Source: Karalla daura (taxonomy: Eukaryota; Chordata; Actinopteri; Chaetodontiformes; Leiognathidae). From it: DNA of 64,000 nt. Positions 22,901-34,800 of the stretch are shown piece after piece (positions within the stretch are counted from its first letter, which is position 1; each line of letters starts with the position of its first letter). A program made the translations under genes and the position numbers. The DNA lies in assembly GCA_029224185.1 (NCBI GenBank), contig CM055196.1:24266673-24330672 (forward strand), written 5' to 3'. The notes beneath the pieces were generated by a model, which worked only from the letters and a program-made list of their open reading frames with translations, was not told the origin of the DNA and made no database searches.

Positions 22901-23880
22901 TGCTCACCAAAGCCATCCCTGATATGTTGTAAAACCATCTGGTGGTCCCAGTTTTTCTGAAATTCGAAGGCACTGAGGATGTGTCCATTTTTGTGCAACC
23001 ATGTTTTTGGACCTTGTTTGCACACAACTGCCCATGTGTCATTGGGGAGTAATATTACATCCTTGTTGAAGTGCTCGTGATGCTGTACCCTGACTCTGAA
23101 ATAAGAATGTAACAATTAGACCACATGAAATCAAGTAATAATGCTACCAGAAGTATAATACAAAATACTATTCACCACCAGCTGTCCATAGATCTTTAAG
23201 CATGTAATAATGTGAATGAAAATATCGAGTCAGTGAACTTCGTCGCTAGCTGTTTAGCTCATTACCCCCCCACACACGCGCATGAACGCGCGCGTGCACA
23301 CATACACTATAAGGGGAAACCGGGACAGGTGGCAACACTAGCCCCCACTAGAGTGAAGCTTATAGTATCCTCTATATGTTACTACTACATTTCTATGTAT
23401 TTGAAGCCTACTGTACGTGCGCGGATGCGCCGCTGTTACTACAGGGAGGGTGCGCGCAGATGCGCCGCTGTCAATGGGGCGCGCGTGCGTGCGTGCGTGC
23501 GTGCGTGTGTGTGGGGCGGTTTTTGGTCTGACACAGGTGGCAAGCCTAGCCCCCACATATTATAATTACCTTTTTTTCCTTGTGCCCGATGTCCAAGAGC
23601 TGAAGCACTGCGCTTGATAACGCGGGGCACACACTCTTCGCACTGGAGCTGCGGCAGGCGATGTCATGTTTTGCTGTCCGGAGGGGAAAAGCGATGCTAT
23701 GCGGCTGTCCACTGTATCCCGGCTCATAGTTGAAACGGTCGGGGGCTGCTGCCCGACTGCTGCCGCATTTGATAGTGTACTGATGGTCTCCGCCGAGGCC
23801 AATATAGTGTGAAGTAACGCTGCCGCCTCCGTTAGGCCACTTCCAGGCTGCTGGTTTGACATTGGTTTGCGATTATCCAT
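19958..23880 (-). CDS. HECT-domain E3 ubiquitin ligase carried by the transposon, nine exons
   Basis: Exons on the - strand are 23880-23570, 23095-22883, 22655-22520, 22384-22089, 21903-21593, 21442-21267, 21019-20847, 20717-20503 and 20217-19958. Every junction is GT-AG and in frame, giving 696 aa. Residues 1-104 are Ser/Ala/Gln-rich. Residues 105-220 resemble the region before HECT in fish proteins annotated as G2/M-phase E3 ligase-like. Exon 4 is acidic, with three NPGTSGDD-type repeats, and ends in a ubiquitin-interacting motif (about 303-318, DELNQAIIASMESE, Ala310 and Ser314). The HECT domain fills about 330-696: VKFSDDMG, VDVGGPRREFLRLL, VSLVHGGPPP, VIHRVQGPFQRFCEGL, and the catalytic loop ANTCINCIKLP with Cys664. 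HECT enzymes accept ubiquitin on this Cys and pass it to a substrate; the substrate here is unknown. The start Met is chosen because upstream codons fall toward the inverted repeat. Confidence 0.88.
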
Positions 23881-23968
23881 AGACGTCCACTCATGCGCTA
23901 AACACGTGCTGTGAAACGCCGGAGAGCCTTCCGGTATAACTGGAACACCTTCCGGTATAAGTGAAACG

Positions 23969-24575
23969 CCTTCCGTTTTAACTGAAATCCTCTCATTCAC
24001 ACTAGTGAAATGCTCTCATACATGCTAGTGAAATGCTCTCATTCACACTAGTGAAAAGCTCTCATACATGCTAGTGAAATGCTCTCATTCACACTAGTGA
24101 AAAGCTCTCATAAATTCAAGTGAAACACTCTCATTCACAATAGTGAAATCCTCTCACACACATAATAGTGAAATAATTTATAGAGCATTTCACTCTTGTG
24201 TATGAAAGGATTTCACTAGCATGTATGAGAGGATTTCATTAGTGTTTATGAGAGGATTTCACTAGCATGTATGAGAGGATTTCATTATCGTGTATGAGAG
24301 GGTTTCACTATAGTGTATGAGAGGATTTCATTAGTGTGTATGAGAGGATTTCACTAGTATGTATGAGAGGATTTCAGTAGTGTATATGAACAAATATTCT
24401 TTTAGTTTTGTGTGCGAGAGGATTTTAATAGTGTTTATGAGAGAATTTCAGTAGTGTATATGAGCAAAAAAATTTTCAGTTTTGTGTGTGAGAGGATTTC
24501 AATAGTGTTTATGAGAGTGTTTCAGTAGTCTGTGTAAAGGGTAATTCTGAATAATGTCTCTGACGGCCCCTCATA
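23969..24575 (-). repeat. Right terminal inverted repeat with iteron array and foldback
   Basis: This is the inverted counterpart of the left end. The outer arm (24183-24575) holds about 14 units reading on the - strand, two of them diverged and AT-rich near 24385-24475. The same AT-rich centre (24169-24183) sits 392 bp from the tip, against 382 bp on the left. The inner arm (23969-24168) has eight or nine units in the opposite sense, longer than on the left. The inner boundary is taken where similarity to the left end fades, at TTCCGTTTTAACTGAAA. Confidence 0.82.
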
Positions 24576-24581
24576 CGCCTC
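24576..24581. repeat. Target-site duplication, right copy (CGCCTC)
   Basis: This is the direct copy of 17661-17666, immediately outside the right transposon tip. Confidence 0.85.
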
Positions 24582-25324
24582 CATGTCTGCGTGTGTGTGT
24601 GTGAGTGTTTGTCACCCTGTGTATGTGTCACCCCTGGTGCTCCTCAGCCCCTGGGGTACTGGAGCTGTAAATGGACCTTTGATTAGCACATGAATGCTGC
24701 GTGGCTGGGTGGTGGAGACGATGTGGCAGTCTGGGTTGAGAAGCTGTTTTTCTGAAGCGTCGTCATTCACACTGTTTTTCCCTCTTGCTGACAGAAAAGC
24801 GCGATGTTTCTGAACCGATGTGACCGCGTTGGGAGGAGTGCAGTGCTGAGACGTGCTCTGCAGTGAACTTGGTCCTATGGCTGAATTGTTTGTTCCTGTG
24901 ACTCACTGTCAGGCGTCAACAGACATAAACTTTGTCACGTATCACTTCCACCATGCGCAGTCTACAGCAAACAGCAAGTGCTGCCAGGTTCCTGATATCC
25001 TGGTTCATCTCCAGTACAAACTACTCTATTCAGGTGAAACATCTGGGGCTGATCAACATTTTGACCTCAGGAATCTCCAGCTCTAAAACAAGGACAACAC
25101 GGTCATCCTGTCATTTGTGACAATTACCCTGCACATTAAACTCAGGGTCAGTGCTGGATGGAGACTCAGTACCCACATAAAAACACTCATACTTCCTTTG
25201 AATAAACTGCTTTGTGTAGACAAAAAGTTACTCTGAGTGGCACCCACACAGTATCCCCTCTCCCACTCCCACTCAGGAGAGTCTCCGGTCATGCTTTAGC
25301 ACACGTTGGGTGAGCTTTTGCAGG

Positions 25325-25637
25325 AGCTGCCCCACGACTCTGGAATGCTTTGACATCAGATCTGCTCCCTCTATCACCACTGTTAAATCCAGGTTGAAAA
25401 CACACTTTATACCCTAGCCTTTTCCTCTGTTGTGATTATCGTTGTCTGTGTTTGCCACTAAGTACTGTGCCTAGTTGTCTGTGTCTATTGGAACGTTTTC
25501 TCTTATCATTTCACTCTCACTGCTGCTCTCTATGCTCCTATTATGTTTTATTGCTTTTTTCTAGCCAGACATTGTGCAGCACTTTGGTCATTTTATACTG
25601 TTTTAAATGTGCTTTATAAATTCAACTTACTTACTTA
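25325..25637 (+). mobile_element. 5'-truncated L2-type LINE remnant (end of ORF and 3' UTR)
   Basis: Translation with one frameshift gives GAAPRLWNALTSD followed by RSAPSITTVKSRLKTHF (about 25325-25410), the typical C-terminus of fish L2/CR1-like reverse transcriptase ORFs. The downstream sequence ends with the familiar L2-like GCACTTTGG...AAATGTGCTTTATAAATT (25580-25623) and a short CTTA repeat tail. It is a dead copy, on the + strand. Confidence 0.75.
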
Positions 25638-26212
25638 CGTTACCATGGGGAGAAACCAGAGAAAACACATGGGTAGGACACCCAAGGCCCTCGATCCAAC
25701 TAGATAACCATCTAGTTGCCATTTCTTAGAAAACTGCATGAACAGAATGAGTCATCAAAGACATCGCGTGCAGCTCACCTGTGAGGATGTGTGTGTGTGT
25801 GTGTGTGTGTTTCTATGGGGAGAGTTCTTGCTCACCATACACAGATAGAGCTGATAGAATCAGAAAGAATCGGTGTGATAAGAGAAGGAAGCATGAGCCT
25901 GTTATCTGTGAGCAGGAGCCCAGTAGCTCCTCCTGTTTAGTCTCTGGCTTTGCTGCAGCATCTTCATCACATTCCTCCTTGTCCTCCTCCTCCTCCTCCT
26001 CCTCCTTCTCCTCTTCTTTACGCAACACGGCCACTCGGCTCCGTTGCTTCATGCTGTGGTGCAGTTTTGCGTGACTGTGCGTCAGAGGCCTCAGAACATG
26101 GACGTGTGATGGTGCTGAGCTCCTGCTGGCAGCTGCATCTCTCTGTTTATTGCCCAATATGAGCGCGAAGCAACTTCCTCTGCACTCGCTGCGATCTTGA
26201 TTGCGGTGTGTT

Positions 26213-26266
26213 TAGATCCTGTTTACACCGGATATTAACATGTGATCTGTTTCTGGATCAGTCTTA
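26213..26266. repeat. Possible fragment of a fish dispersed repeat
   Basis: GATCCTGTTTACACCGGATATTAACATGTGATC resembles a recurrent fish repeat with the wording CTGTTTACACCTGGTATTAACATG. It is short, so the call is weak. Confidence 0.3.
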
Positions 26267-26996
26267 CTGATATGATACTTGCAGATATATCTGAGATTCC
26301 TGAACATGTCAGTCAGCGGTTTCTCTTCGCACGACATCCGAAAAAAATGTTTTTGCTAAGAAAACTAAAAATTTTCTGATGGAAGTATTGAAGTGACAGA
26401 TGAAACTAAACTGATCTGAACTGAAACATATCCACCAAACATTTCTATCCGACTATGACCAGCAGCAAATCCTGACATCTTTGAAACTTTGACAACAAAT
26501 CTTTGACCCTTTTCAATCATAAATGACTTTAAAATACGTCTTAAAACATTCAGAGACAAGTGAGTCTGAACGCAGCTGCTTGCAGGCAGATAGTGCCGAT
26601 CTCTGGATTTCCTTTGTCGTCAGGTTGTGGTCACAGTGTGCCGCTTGTTACACCTGTGAGGGATCTTATCAGGTCGAGTCCCCTCCAGGTGTGGTTTGGC
26701 TGATCTGTCTTCTGCATGCCTTCACACCTGCACCAACACGTTATGTGGAATATTGTTTTGTTGTGTGTGTGTGTCTGTTTGTGTGTGTGTGTGTCATACC
26801 ATTTATCGCTGTTCCAGCTGAATACCCGGTTCCCCTTTCCAAGCCCGAACACAGACCGACTTCCTGTGCATCATGTGCTAACTTTAGGGTTTTGCAACAT
26901 GCTGATGACTGTAGACACTCTCTCATTGTCTGACTGTCTGTTGCCTTGTCGCTCTCACACAATAAATTCCGTGATACACACTTTCTGAACAACGCA

Positions 26997-27039
<43 letters not shown>

Positions 27040-28966
27040 GGGTCCAGCTCCAGACCTGATTAGTGCATGTGCTGAGTCTTTGTTTGGGGACAAAGGATTT
27101 CCCCGTCTGAGACGAGCAGCCGGTGGCGAAGAAACAAGGAGCAGGCGAGATTAGCTTGTGAATGAGAGACGAGGTCCAGAGGGGTGGGGTCGGGGTGAGA
27201 GGGGGGAGATGGAGGTGAAGAGTATGACACTGCCTCTGATACCAGCCTCCAGTATCAGACTGGTGTCGGAACATGAGCTGGACACATGCGTTTCTTCTGT
27301 GGAGTGAGCATCAATGTGATGTCTCAAGATAATGAACAAGTGGCTTTGAACGTTAAAATCTCTTTTGTTTTATCTGGTGACTGCAGCTCATTCAACTGAC
27401 TCACCTTCAGTCATTTAGTCAATCATTAGGTCAGTCAGTATGGAAATGAGAAGCAATTGAAATGTAAATGAACGGAGGAGAGAAACCAGAGGTAGGAGGT
27501 AGAAACCGGATTATGAAAAGAAATGAAAAGGTGAAACTTAAATAAGAAGAAAACTTTTCTTCTTCGTTTCTCTGCTCAGACGCAACGGATAACTATGCGG
27601 CCACCAGAGACAGAGCGAAACATTACAACACAGGAAAGAAAAGACCAACAGCATAACAAATCCAGCACAAAGTCTGGCAGCCTGTTGGCTGTGAATGGAG
27701 TGGAACGAGGATGAAGAGCGAGCTGGGGGTTTTCCAGGACTGAGTACAGAGACATGAACTCCAGAGCAGCAGTAAAGACACGAGTGGATGAACCTGCTGG
27801 GGCTTGGTCACCTCTAGATGTTGAACATGTGAGATCAATATGAGACAACTGAGGCCTTCTAGTCCCAAACATGAGCGACATGCAGAGTGGAAACATGTAG
27901 TCAGAGCAAGTGACAGGGTTTATCGAGTTTCTACTGGCCTAGATTTACGTTTCAATAGGAAAAGAAACGGATCAGCTTTGAGCTTCATCACCTGATCTCA
28001 TGTTGTGGTCTTGATTTGTATGCTTTGGTGGGAAAGTTTCATTGTGAAGGTGCTTGCTGATGAGACATGATGATGATGATGAAGGTGTCAGGTGCTGCCT
28101 GAGCTATGACTTTGTCAGTGAAATGCAAAGTCTGCACGATGCAGAGTCTTCTTTATGGGAGTGTTGTGCTCTCACACCAGGTCAGACATTATTCAAAAGC
28201 ATCTTTTTCTTCTATTTTTTCCGCAGCAGCGACTTTTCCACCTGAACACCTGCAGGTTATTGCTCATTTTGTGCACCTTATCTGCATATTTTACGAGACG
28301 CACATGCAACATAAATCAGACACTGAAGAACTGCATCAGCAGCTGAAGGAATGGCTGATTTCCTTTGTCAATCTGTAACTTTAGTGAGCAAAGTCGGTTT
28401 TCACACTGTCTGATTTGTTATTTGATTAAACAAAGAAAGGCATCTCTTCTTTCAGTGTTCCTTCTGAAAGCACTTCAGAGGGGATGTGAGTCGTTCTCAC
28501 GTGTGAGCAGTGTTTTCAGATTTATGTGGACACTTGGCACCTTGACTGGGCCGAGCAGAGAGAGTCTAAATGAGCGTGTTGCAATGGCCGTGCGGGAACA
28601 TGCGGCATTTCTGTAAGTTTGGACACAGTGAGGTGGTTTCTGGAACATTCACAGCTCAGAAATGGTTTGCAGGGATAAAGAGGGAGGTGGAAGCCAAACA
28701 GAAATGGCGAGGGAGGACGGCTACGATGGGGCCAAGGGCGAATAAAGAGGCAGGAGCAGAAGAATGGAGCGAGCAGCAGGGAGGAGGAGGAGGAGGAGGA
28801 GGGAGTCAGGGAGGGGAGCGTTTGTCAGTGAAAGAGAGCAGGATTCATTTGAAGGTGAATAGAAACAGCTTGGCTCCATTCAGGGAGACTTCTGTCACGC
28901 TAGGGGGGGGGGGGGCAGGAGCCAGGGAGACAGCGTTACCACCGGGGCCAGCACACACTTCAGAGG

Positions 28967-28968
<2 letters not shown>

Positions 28969-29010
<42 letters not shown>
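28969..29010 (+). repeat. (CA)n microsatellite
   Basis: About 21 perfect CA units. Confidence 0.95.
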
Positions 29011-29012
<2 letters not shown>

Positions 29013-29294
29013 GATGCTCACAAACACATACACAGGGTTGGGAGGGTCACTTTTAAGCACGTATTCCACTGCAGATTATAAAACACAGGCCTTGAAATGT
29101 AATTTGTATCTAGGCTCTTACTCAGTGTGGTAATAAACAGACTTGGACAGATTGTCATTTTATGTCAGATTTCGTGCCATCACAACAACAAGAAACCTTC
29201 ACTGGACACAATTAGGCCCAATTAGACACAACCTGTACCAATGTACCAAACACTGCTTTGTGAAGAATGGATCTATGTGAAATGGATGAATCCC

Positions 29295-29496
<202 letters not shown>

Positions 29497-29499
29497 AAC

Positions 29500-30316
29500 A
29501 ACAAACTTCAGGAGCTTCAGCTGCAGTTACTATGCAAGTCAATCAAGAAACCGCTTTAACAAACAAAGACAAACTGACGTGACCACGTTTCGCCTGACTC
29601 TATAGCGTCTGGAGCTAATTAATCCTCCAGAGTCTGGACAACTGTATCAATCCACAGGTTATAGATGGAAAGGCCTCGATGCCCGTTCACTCGTGGTACA
29701 AGGACGAGCTGCAGATGGAACATTAGACGCTGTTTCTCCTGCAGCGCATCACGACTGCAGGAATATTCTGTGTGGTTCGACAGAGAGAGCGAGAGAGCGA
29801 GGCTGACACACCGATACTTGAGCGCCCACACAGACGACCCTCCTCAGCCTGGTGAAGGCTGCACAGACACAAATAGCTCCGTGTCACAAAGCAGAATTAT
29901 CCAACTGTGTTTATTTCAGACGCTTGGGAATAGAAACGGCAAATACAGTTGATAATGAAACGCTGCCCTTGAGTCCTGATGGATCATTCTCTGCCAACGA
30001 CGGCCTCACAATAAAATGCAGTTTATAAATAAATGTTTCAGACTTGGAGCCTTGGAGACTGAGGCCAAACAATCTTAACATGACAGTGATTTCTCTCTTG
30101 TCTGTGGCTTATCATACATGCAGGAGCTGAGGAGAGCCAGGAGGCCTCATGGTGTCGAGTCTGTGCACATCCACAGTCAAACAACATCGAGCCTCAGTGA
30201 AAACTGAAAACTCTCTGATTTATGTGAGCTCGTAGAAAGACACTGTTATGGTTTGTCTGACCCCTGACCTCCAGCATGAAGACAGAGGAAAGTTATCCCT
30301 TCAACAAAGAGTTCCT

Positions 30317-30374
<58 letters not shown>

Positions 30375-31139
30375 GCTGCTTCCTGCTTCACAAATAAATA
30401 CATAAATATGCAGCCAACCACTTTCTACGTGGTATTTGTTTGTTGGGATCTGTTTGTTTATATATGCTTAATACGCATATTCATGTTTCAGAGCGGCTCT
30501 GAATGTAAACAACATTGCTATGAGTTCAGATAAATCTCAATTGTTTAATATAGCTGTTATTATTTGACTTTGATTGATTGTATTGATTGTGTATTTGTAG
30601 CTAGATGGGTTGGAAATAAATCATCTTCCTCAATTGCTGTTTCAAACTGTGGTTGCTGCTTGGTTTGCTGTGATGTCTATTTGTCTAGATGTTGATGTTG
30701 ATCAAATCAAAACAAACGCTTTTAGATGATTAAGACGTGTTTTTCTATTATTGTCATTATTTCCTCCCTCTTATCCTCTTCACAGAATCAGAATCAGGCA
30801 GTTATACAGCTACAGCTAGAGGAATTAGATCAAGTGGGTTAGCAGAGCTAGTAACTAGTAACTTGATAAACAAATTTCAGTTAATACTTTAAATTTCCAG
30901 GTTGTGAGACGAATAAAGGCATCTTCTATTCTTTATGAGCACAAACATACACATAGTTTACCCACTACCAACAACAACAACTCTAATAATATAATTATCA
31001 TAATTATGAAGATCACTGTATTTTTCCGTGCTCTTTCCTCTCTCCCCCAGTCAGAGTCCAGGCCTCTCTCCCCCTCCTCCCTCTCTCCCTCTCTTCCTTC
31101 CTTCTCCTGCAGTTCTTCTGTTTGTTTGCACTCACTTGA
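29500..31139. other. Intergenic, upstream of the dusp6 promoter
   Basis: Contains a CA repeat (30319-30374) and a pyrimidine-rich tract (31030-31110) just before the CpG-rich promoter. No coding exon is seen. Confidence 0.55.
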
Positions 31140-31340
31140 TCCGGAGCGGAAATTCTTCTCTCCGTTTTGTGAATGACAAACTCATTAACAATTCATCAAC
31201 ACGGGGGCCGCTCCATCCGGCCCCCGTTGCCGGGGCGACGGCGGCTGCAGCGCCTCTGATTGGTCGGCGCCACACAATGTATCCAATGAGGCGCCTCCCG
31301 TTTGTAGCCATTGAGCTGCTGGAGCCGCAGAGAGCGCATC
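31140..31340 (+). promoter_or_regulatory. dusp6: Probable dusp6 core promoter, CpG-rich, with CCAAT boxes
   Basis: GC- and CpG-rich DNA begins here and continues through exon 1 to about 32270. An inverted CCAAT box (ATTGG, 31259-31263) and a direct CCAAT (31283-31287) lie just before a likely start-site region around 31300-31400. No good TATA box is seen. A GGAA core (31148-31151, context GCGGAAAT) is a possible ETS site, which would fit the known ERK-ETS control of DUSP6, but it is an imperfect match. An AT-rich block at 31172-31200 contains AACAAT (31187-31192), a SOX-type site. The start site itself is not determined by the sequence. Confidence 0.6.
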
Positions 31341-31854
31341 GAGGACACGACGCTCCGCAGCCTGAACAGGACAGAACAACACATCCGAGCAGACAGAGCG
31401 CGGGGTCTGATCCTCAGCCTGCACAGCACAGCTGTCTCCCCCTGAGCCCAGCGGAGCTCAGCTGACCTCGGCTCTTTTCTCCGCTCCTGGATCTATCGGA
31501 GGAGACGCAACGAAGCGGAGGAGCCGCGGAGCTTGGCGTGAGACGCGGTGACTCATTGATAAATACCCGGGACAGATGCATGAATGACGGCCGCGGGAGA
31601 GGCGCTTTGCTTGAGCCGATCGTTCGTGCGTCGTAGTGTGGACATTAGGGAACACCGGGACTGAGAGCCTGTTCGCTTCATTTTGACTTTTCCCTTTATT
31701 TTATTTTTTTTATTTTGAACCCCTCCGCACCGCAGAGGGGCCTCCGCCTGCAGCGGAGCCTGATTTTCGTCGCCTCCATCCCGCTGCAGCCATCTCCTCC
31801 ACCTCCTCCTTCCTCCTCCATCTGTATTCTCCGTCTCTCTACTCCTGCCTATAA
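31341..31854 (+). other. dusp6: dusp6 5' UTR with three overlapping short upstream ORFs
   Basis: This is the leader between the likely promoter and the ATG; its 5' limit is approximate. Three upstream ATGs cluster within 11 bases. The ATG at 31576 gives a 3-codon ORF stopping at 31587. The ATG at 31580 gives 18 codons, stopping at 31636. The ATG at 31584 gives 26 codons, stopping at 31664. All three reading frames are therefore opened and closed before the main start. Downstream lie a T-rich tract (31689-31717) and a pyrimidine-rich CTCC tract (31794-31850). Confidence 0.55.
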
Positions 31855-34800
31855 ATGCTCGACAAGCTGAAGCCCGTCGTGCAGCTCGACTCGGTGATGG
31901 CGGTGAGTAAGACGGTGTCGTGGCTCCGGGAGCAGCTGGAGACCCGCAGGGACGGCCTGCTGGTGATGGACTGCAGGGCCCAGGAGCTCTACGAGTCCTC
32001 ACACGTCGAGACGGCGATCAACGTCAACATCCCGAGCCTGATGCTGCGGCGGCTGAAGAAGGGCAACCTGCCGGTGCGCTCCCTGCTGTCGGACGGAGAG
32101 GACCGGGAGAGGTTCGTCCGCCGATGCAAGACCGACACCATCGTCCTGTACGACGAGTACAGCCGCGAGTGGAACGAGAACGTGGACGGAGGCTCGGTGC
32201 TCGGGCTGCTGCTCAGGAGGATGAAGGATGAAGGCTACAAGGCCTATTACCTGGAGGGTGAGTTCATTCACAGCGCAGATTACAGCGGGAGGAGGCGCCT
32301 TTCATGCACAATCTTATTCATAATTTATTGACGCCTCCACCGCAGCTCAGACACATTTTGCACACTGGAGTTTTTTGCAGTCAGATCTTACAACTGTTGC
32401 AACCCCTTACACGCAGTCCGCAACGTTTTCACACCAATACGCATACACACCTTTGTATTTTGCAGTGATTTCCGACTGTTTCGAAAGGACATATTGTCCT
32501 AGGTTTAGTTTTTTTTTCAGCTTCTATCTGTGTGATTAGCTGTATTCTGGCCCCCTGTGTGGCCTTGACACAGTGAGACACTTTTATTTCTCAATGGGTG
32601 TTTGTAGAAGTGACATCTGAAATGATCAAATTAAACTGAATTGGCTCCCATTTCAAGCAGGTTGCATTGTGATTGTATTGAGGGCAGTGAAAGACCTGTA
32701 AAATTGGCACCTATACATACAAATAAGCACTAACACAAAGTCATGTCTAATGAGGATAATCCCACACATATACATTATCTTATTATGAAATGAACGAGGT
32801 CCTGACTTCTGGGGCCCTCATAACTGCTTATACATGTGTATATTTCCAGTGCATTAACTGGATTTGTGTCTCCTTCCAGGTGGTTTCAGCAAGTTCCAGG
32901 CTGAGTTTCCAGCTCTGTGTGAGACCAACCTGGATGGCTCCTCCAGCAGCAGCTCTCCCACCGCCCAGGTGCTGGGTCTGGGTGGCCTGCGCATCAGCTC
33001 CGACTCCTCAGACATTGAGTCAGACATCGACCGGGACCCGAGCAGTGCCACGGACTCTGACGGCAGCCCCCTGTCCAACCCGCAGCCCTCCTTCCCGGTG
33101 GAGATCCTGCCCCACCTGTACCTGGGCTGCGCCAAGGACTCCACCAACCTGGATGTGCTCGAGGAGTACGGCATCAAGTACATCCTCAACGTGACTCCCA
33201 ACCTGCCCAACCTCTTCGAGAACGCCGGGGAGTTTAAGTACAAGCAGATCCCTATCTCGGATCACTGGAGCCAGAATCTCTCGCAGTTCTTCCCCGAGGC
33301 CATCAGCTTCATTGGTGAGTAATCCTGCAGAGCTGCAGACACGCTGCAGCTTCCCCTGCTGCAAACTCTGTGCACCTACAGCCTCTCTCTCTATTTAAAA
33401 AACGCTACGAAGGGCGTCATCTATTAGTGATGTGGAGCAATTTATTGCTTTTGAGTAATTTAATTTTGAAACATCAGCTTTTTTTTTTGTCCAACCAACT
33501 TAACAAATACACAGCTTTCCAGTGACTCCAATGGCAGTTGGAGGAGCACGCCCATAGAGCTGTAAAGCAGGAGCCACTTTATTGATTTATCATTTAACTA
33601 ATCACTTCACAGCTCCTCACCGACTTCCTCTTGAGGATATTTTTCAAATGCATGCAGGGACAGACACTGATAACTGGGACATAATCTTGTTATTGTGATA
33701 TGTCTTATCACTGCCAAGACGTTCTTACGGTCTTATTGTGCAATTCAGATTAGATGAGGTGTCCCCGGCTGTGATCTTATCAGTCAGCCAGGCAGGGACA
33801 CACAGAGTGGGCAGATTAAGGCCATTGTGTTGAGGCAGAGGAACACAAGTCTGCCTCTAATGGTGCACTGGCTAAATGCAGCGTGCACAAAGGCTTTGAC
33901 TTCAATGGAACACATCCTGGCCCATCTCTTGTCCCGGGACTTGTGTAATTGCAGCACAAAGGGCGACGTTGAAACAGGAGAATGGGGAGAGTGAACAAGG
34001 GGAGGGCGGTAATTCGAGAGCAACAGGAAGGAAGTGGCATTGAAAGTAATCTAGGACATGGCATTGCCCCCCCCACCCCACCACCCTCCCTCCTCTCCCC
34101 CTTCACATTACAAAAGGAGCCATTTACAGGCCCTGTTGACATCCTGTTCGGCTTGACAGGGTGCCCTCATGACTCCTACGTTTACACGCCCAAATGGCAC
34201 CATTGTCAGAGTAACCCTGGCGAGCGGAAGAATGGTTTAATAGACCGTAATAGTCAATTTCCCAGCCGGCTACTCTAGGCCAGAAAACCAAAGAATGTGT
34301 GCTCTGTTTCTGTGCGCTAGCGCCGCAGTGCCTGCTTGTTGACTGACACGCCTGGGAGATAGCCGGGATAATAACTTCCGCTCCTCTCCATCCGTAGACA
34401 CGCTCCAGCTCCCAACAGCTTTACTTAAATGTCACAGATGTTTATCGCAGGTTTTGTTCTGGCTCTGCTCGGGTTAGGGTTAGTGGAGTCACAAGCAGAG
34501 AGGGACTTTTTGGACTTCAGCGCTGTTGGTTGGACAAAACATAAAGAGGCTTTGCGAAACCATGACTTGCTGTAAAGCTGTTGTTAACCCCTACCAGAGA
34601 TTTTAATCACCTTTATCTTCTTCTCCTCTGCTCAGATGAAGCTCGGGGTCAGAAGTGTGGCGTCCTGGTCCACTGCCTGGCTGGCATCAGCCGCTCGGTC
34701 ACAGTGACGGTTGCCTACCTGATGCAGAAGCTCAACCTGTCCATGAACGACGCCTATGACATCGTCAAGATGAAGAAGTCCAACATCTCGCCCAACTTCA

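Larger units (their letters stand above)
17667..24575. mobile_element. Complete 6.9 kb IS3-like (IS3EU-type) DNA transposon encoding an integrase and a HECT ubiquitin ligase
   Basis: The tips are inverted copies beginning TATGAGGGGCCG. The first ~50 bp of the left end and the reverse complement of the right end differ at only a few positions. Identical 6-bp flanks CGCCTC (17661-17666 and 24576-24581) are the target duplication. Inside are two convergent spliced genes, a DDE integrase (+) and a HECT ligase (-), whose stop codons are about 150 bp apart. Both frames are open across all exons. The internal sequence is AT-rich relative to dusp6. The integrase type, 6-bp duplication and TAT tip agree with what I remember of the eukaryotic IS3EU superfamily, but I could not search for the family. 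The element sits in gene-free DNA about 7.3 kb upstream of the dusp6 ATG. Confidence 0.9.
24582..28960. other. Intergenic right flank of the transposon, toward dusp6
   Basis: Besides the L2-type fragment at 25325 and the short repeat at 26213, it holds small TG (25788-25811, 26762-26794), CA (26993-27036), TCC (25974-26008) and GGA (28777-28802) repeats. There is also a G12 run (28903-28915). No gene is seen. Confidence 0.55.

Noticed and set aside
23881..24000. N-terminal extension of the HECT protein from an earlier ATG
   Set aside because: The first codons would lie in the terminal inverted-repeat iterons. The Met at 23880 is the better start.
34464..34482. Interstitial telomere repeat (GGGTTAGGGTTAG) in dusp6 intron 2
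   Set aside because: There are only about two units, which is within chance.
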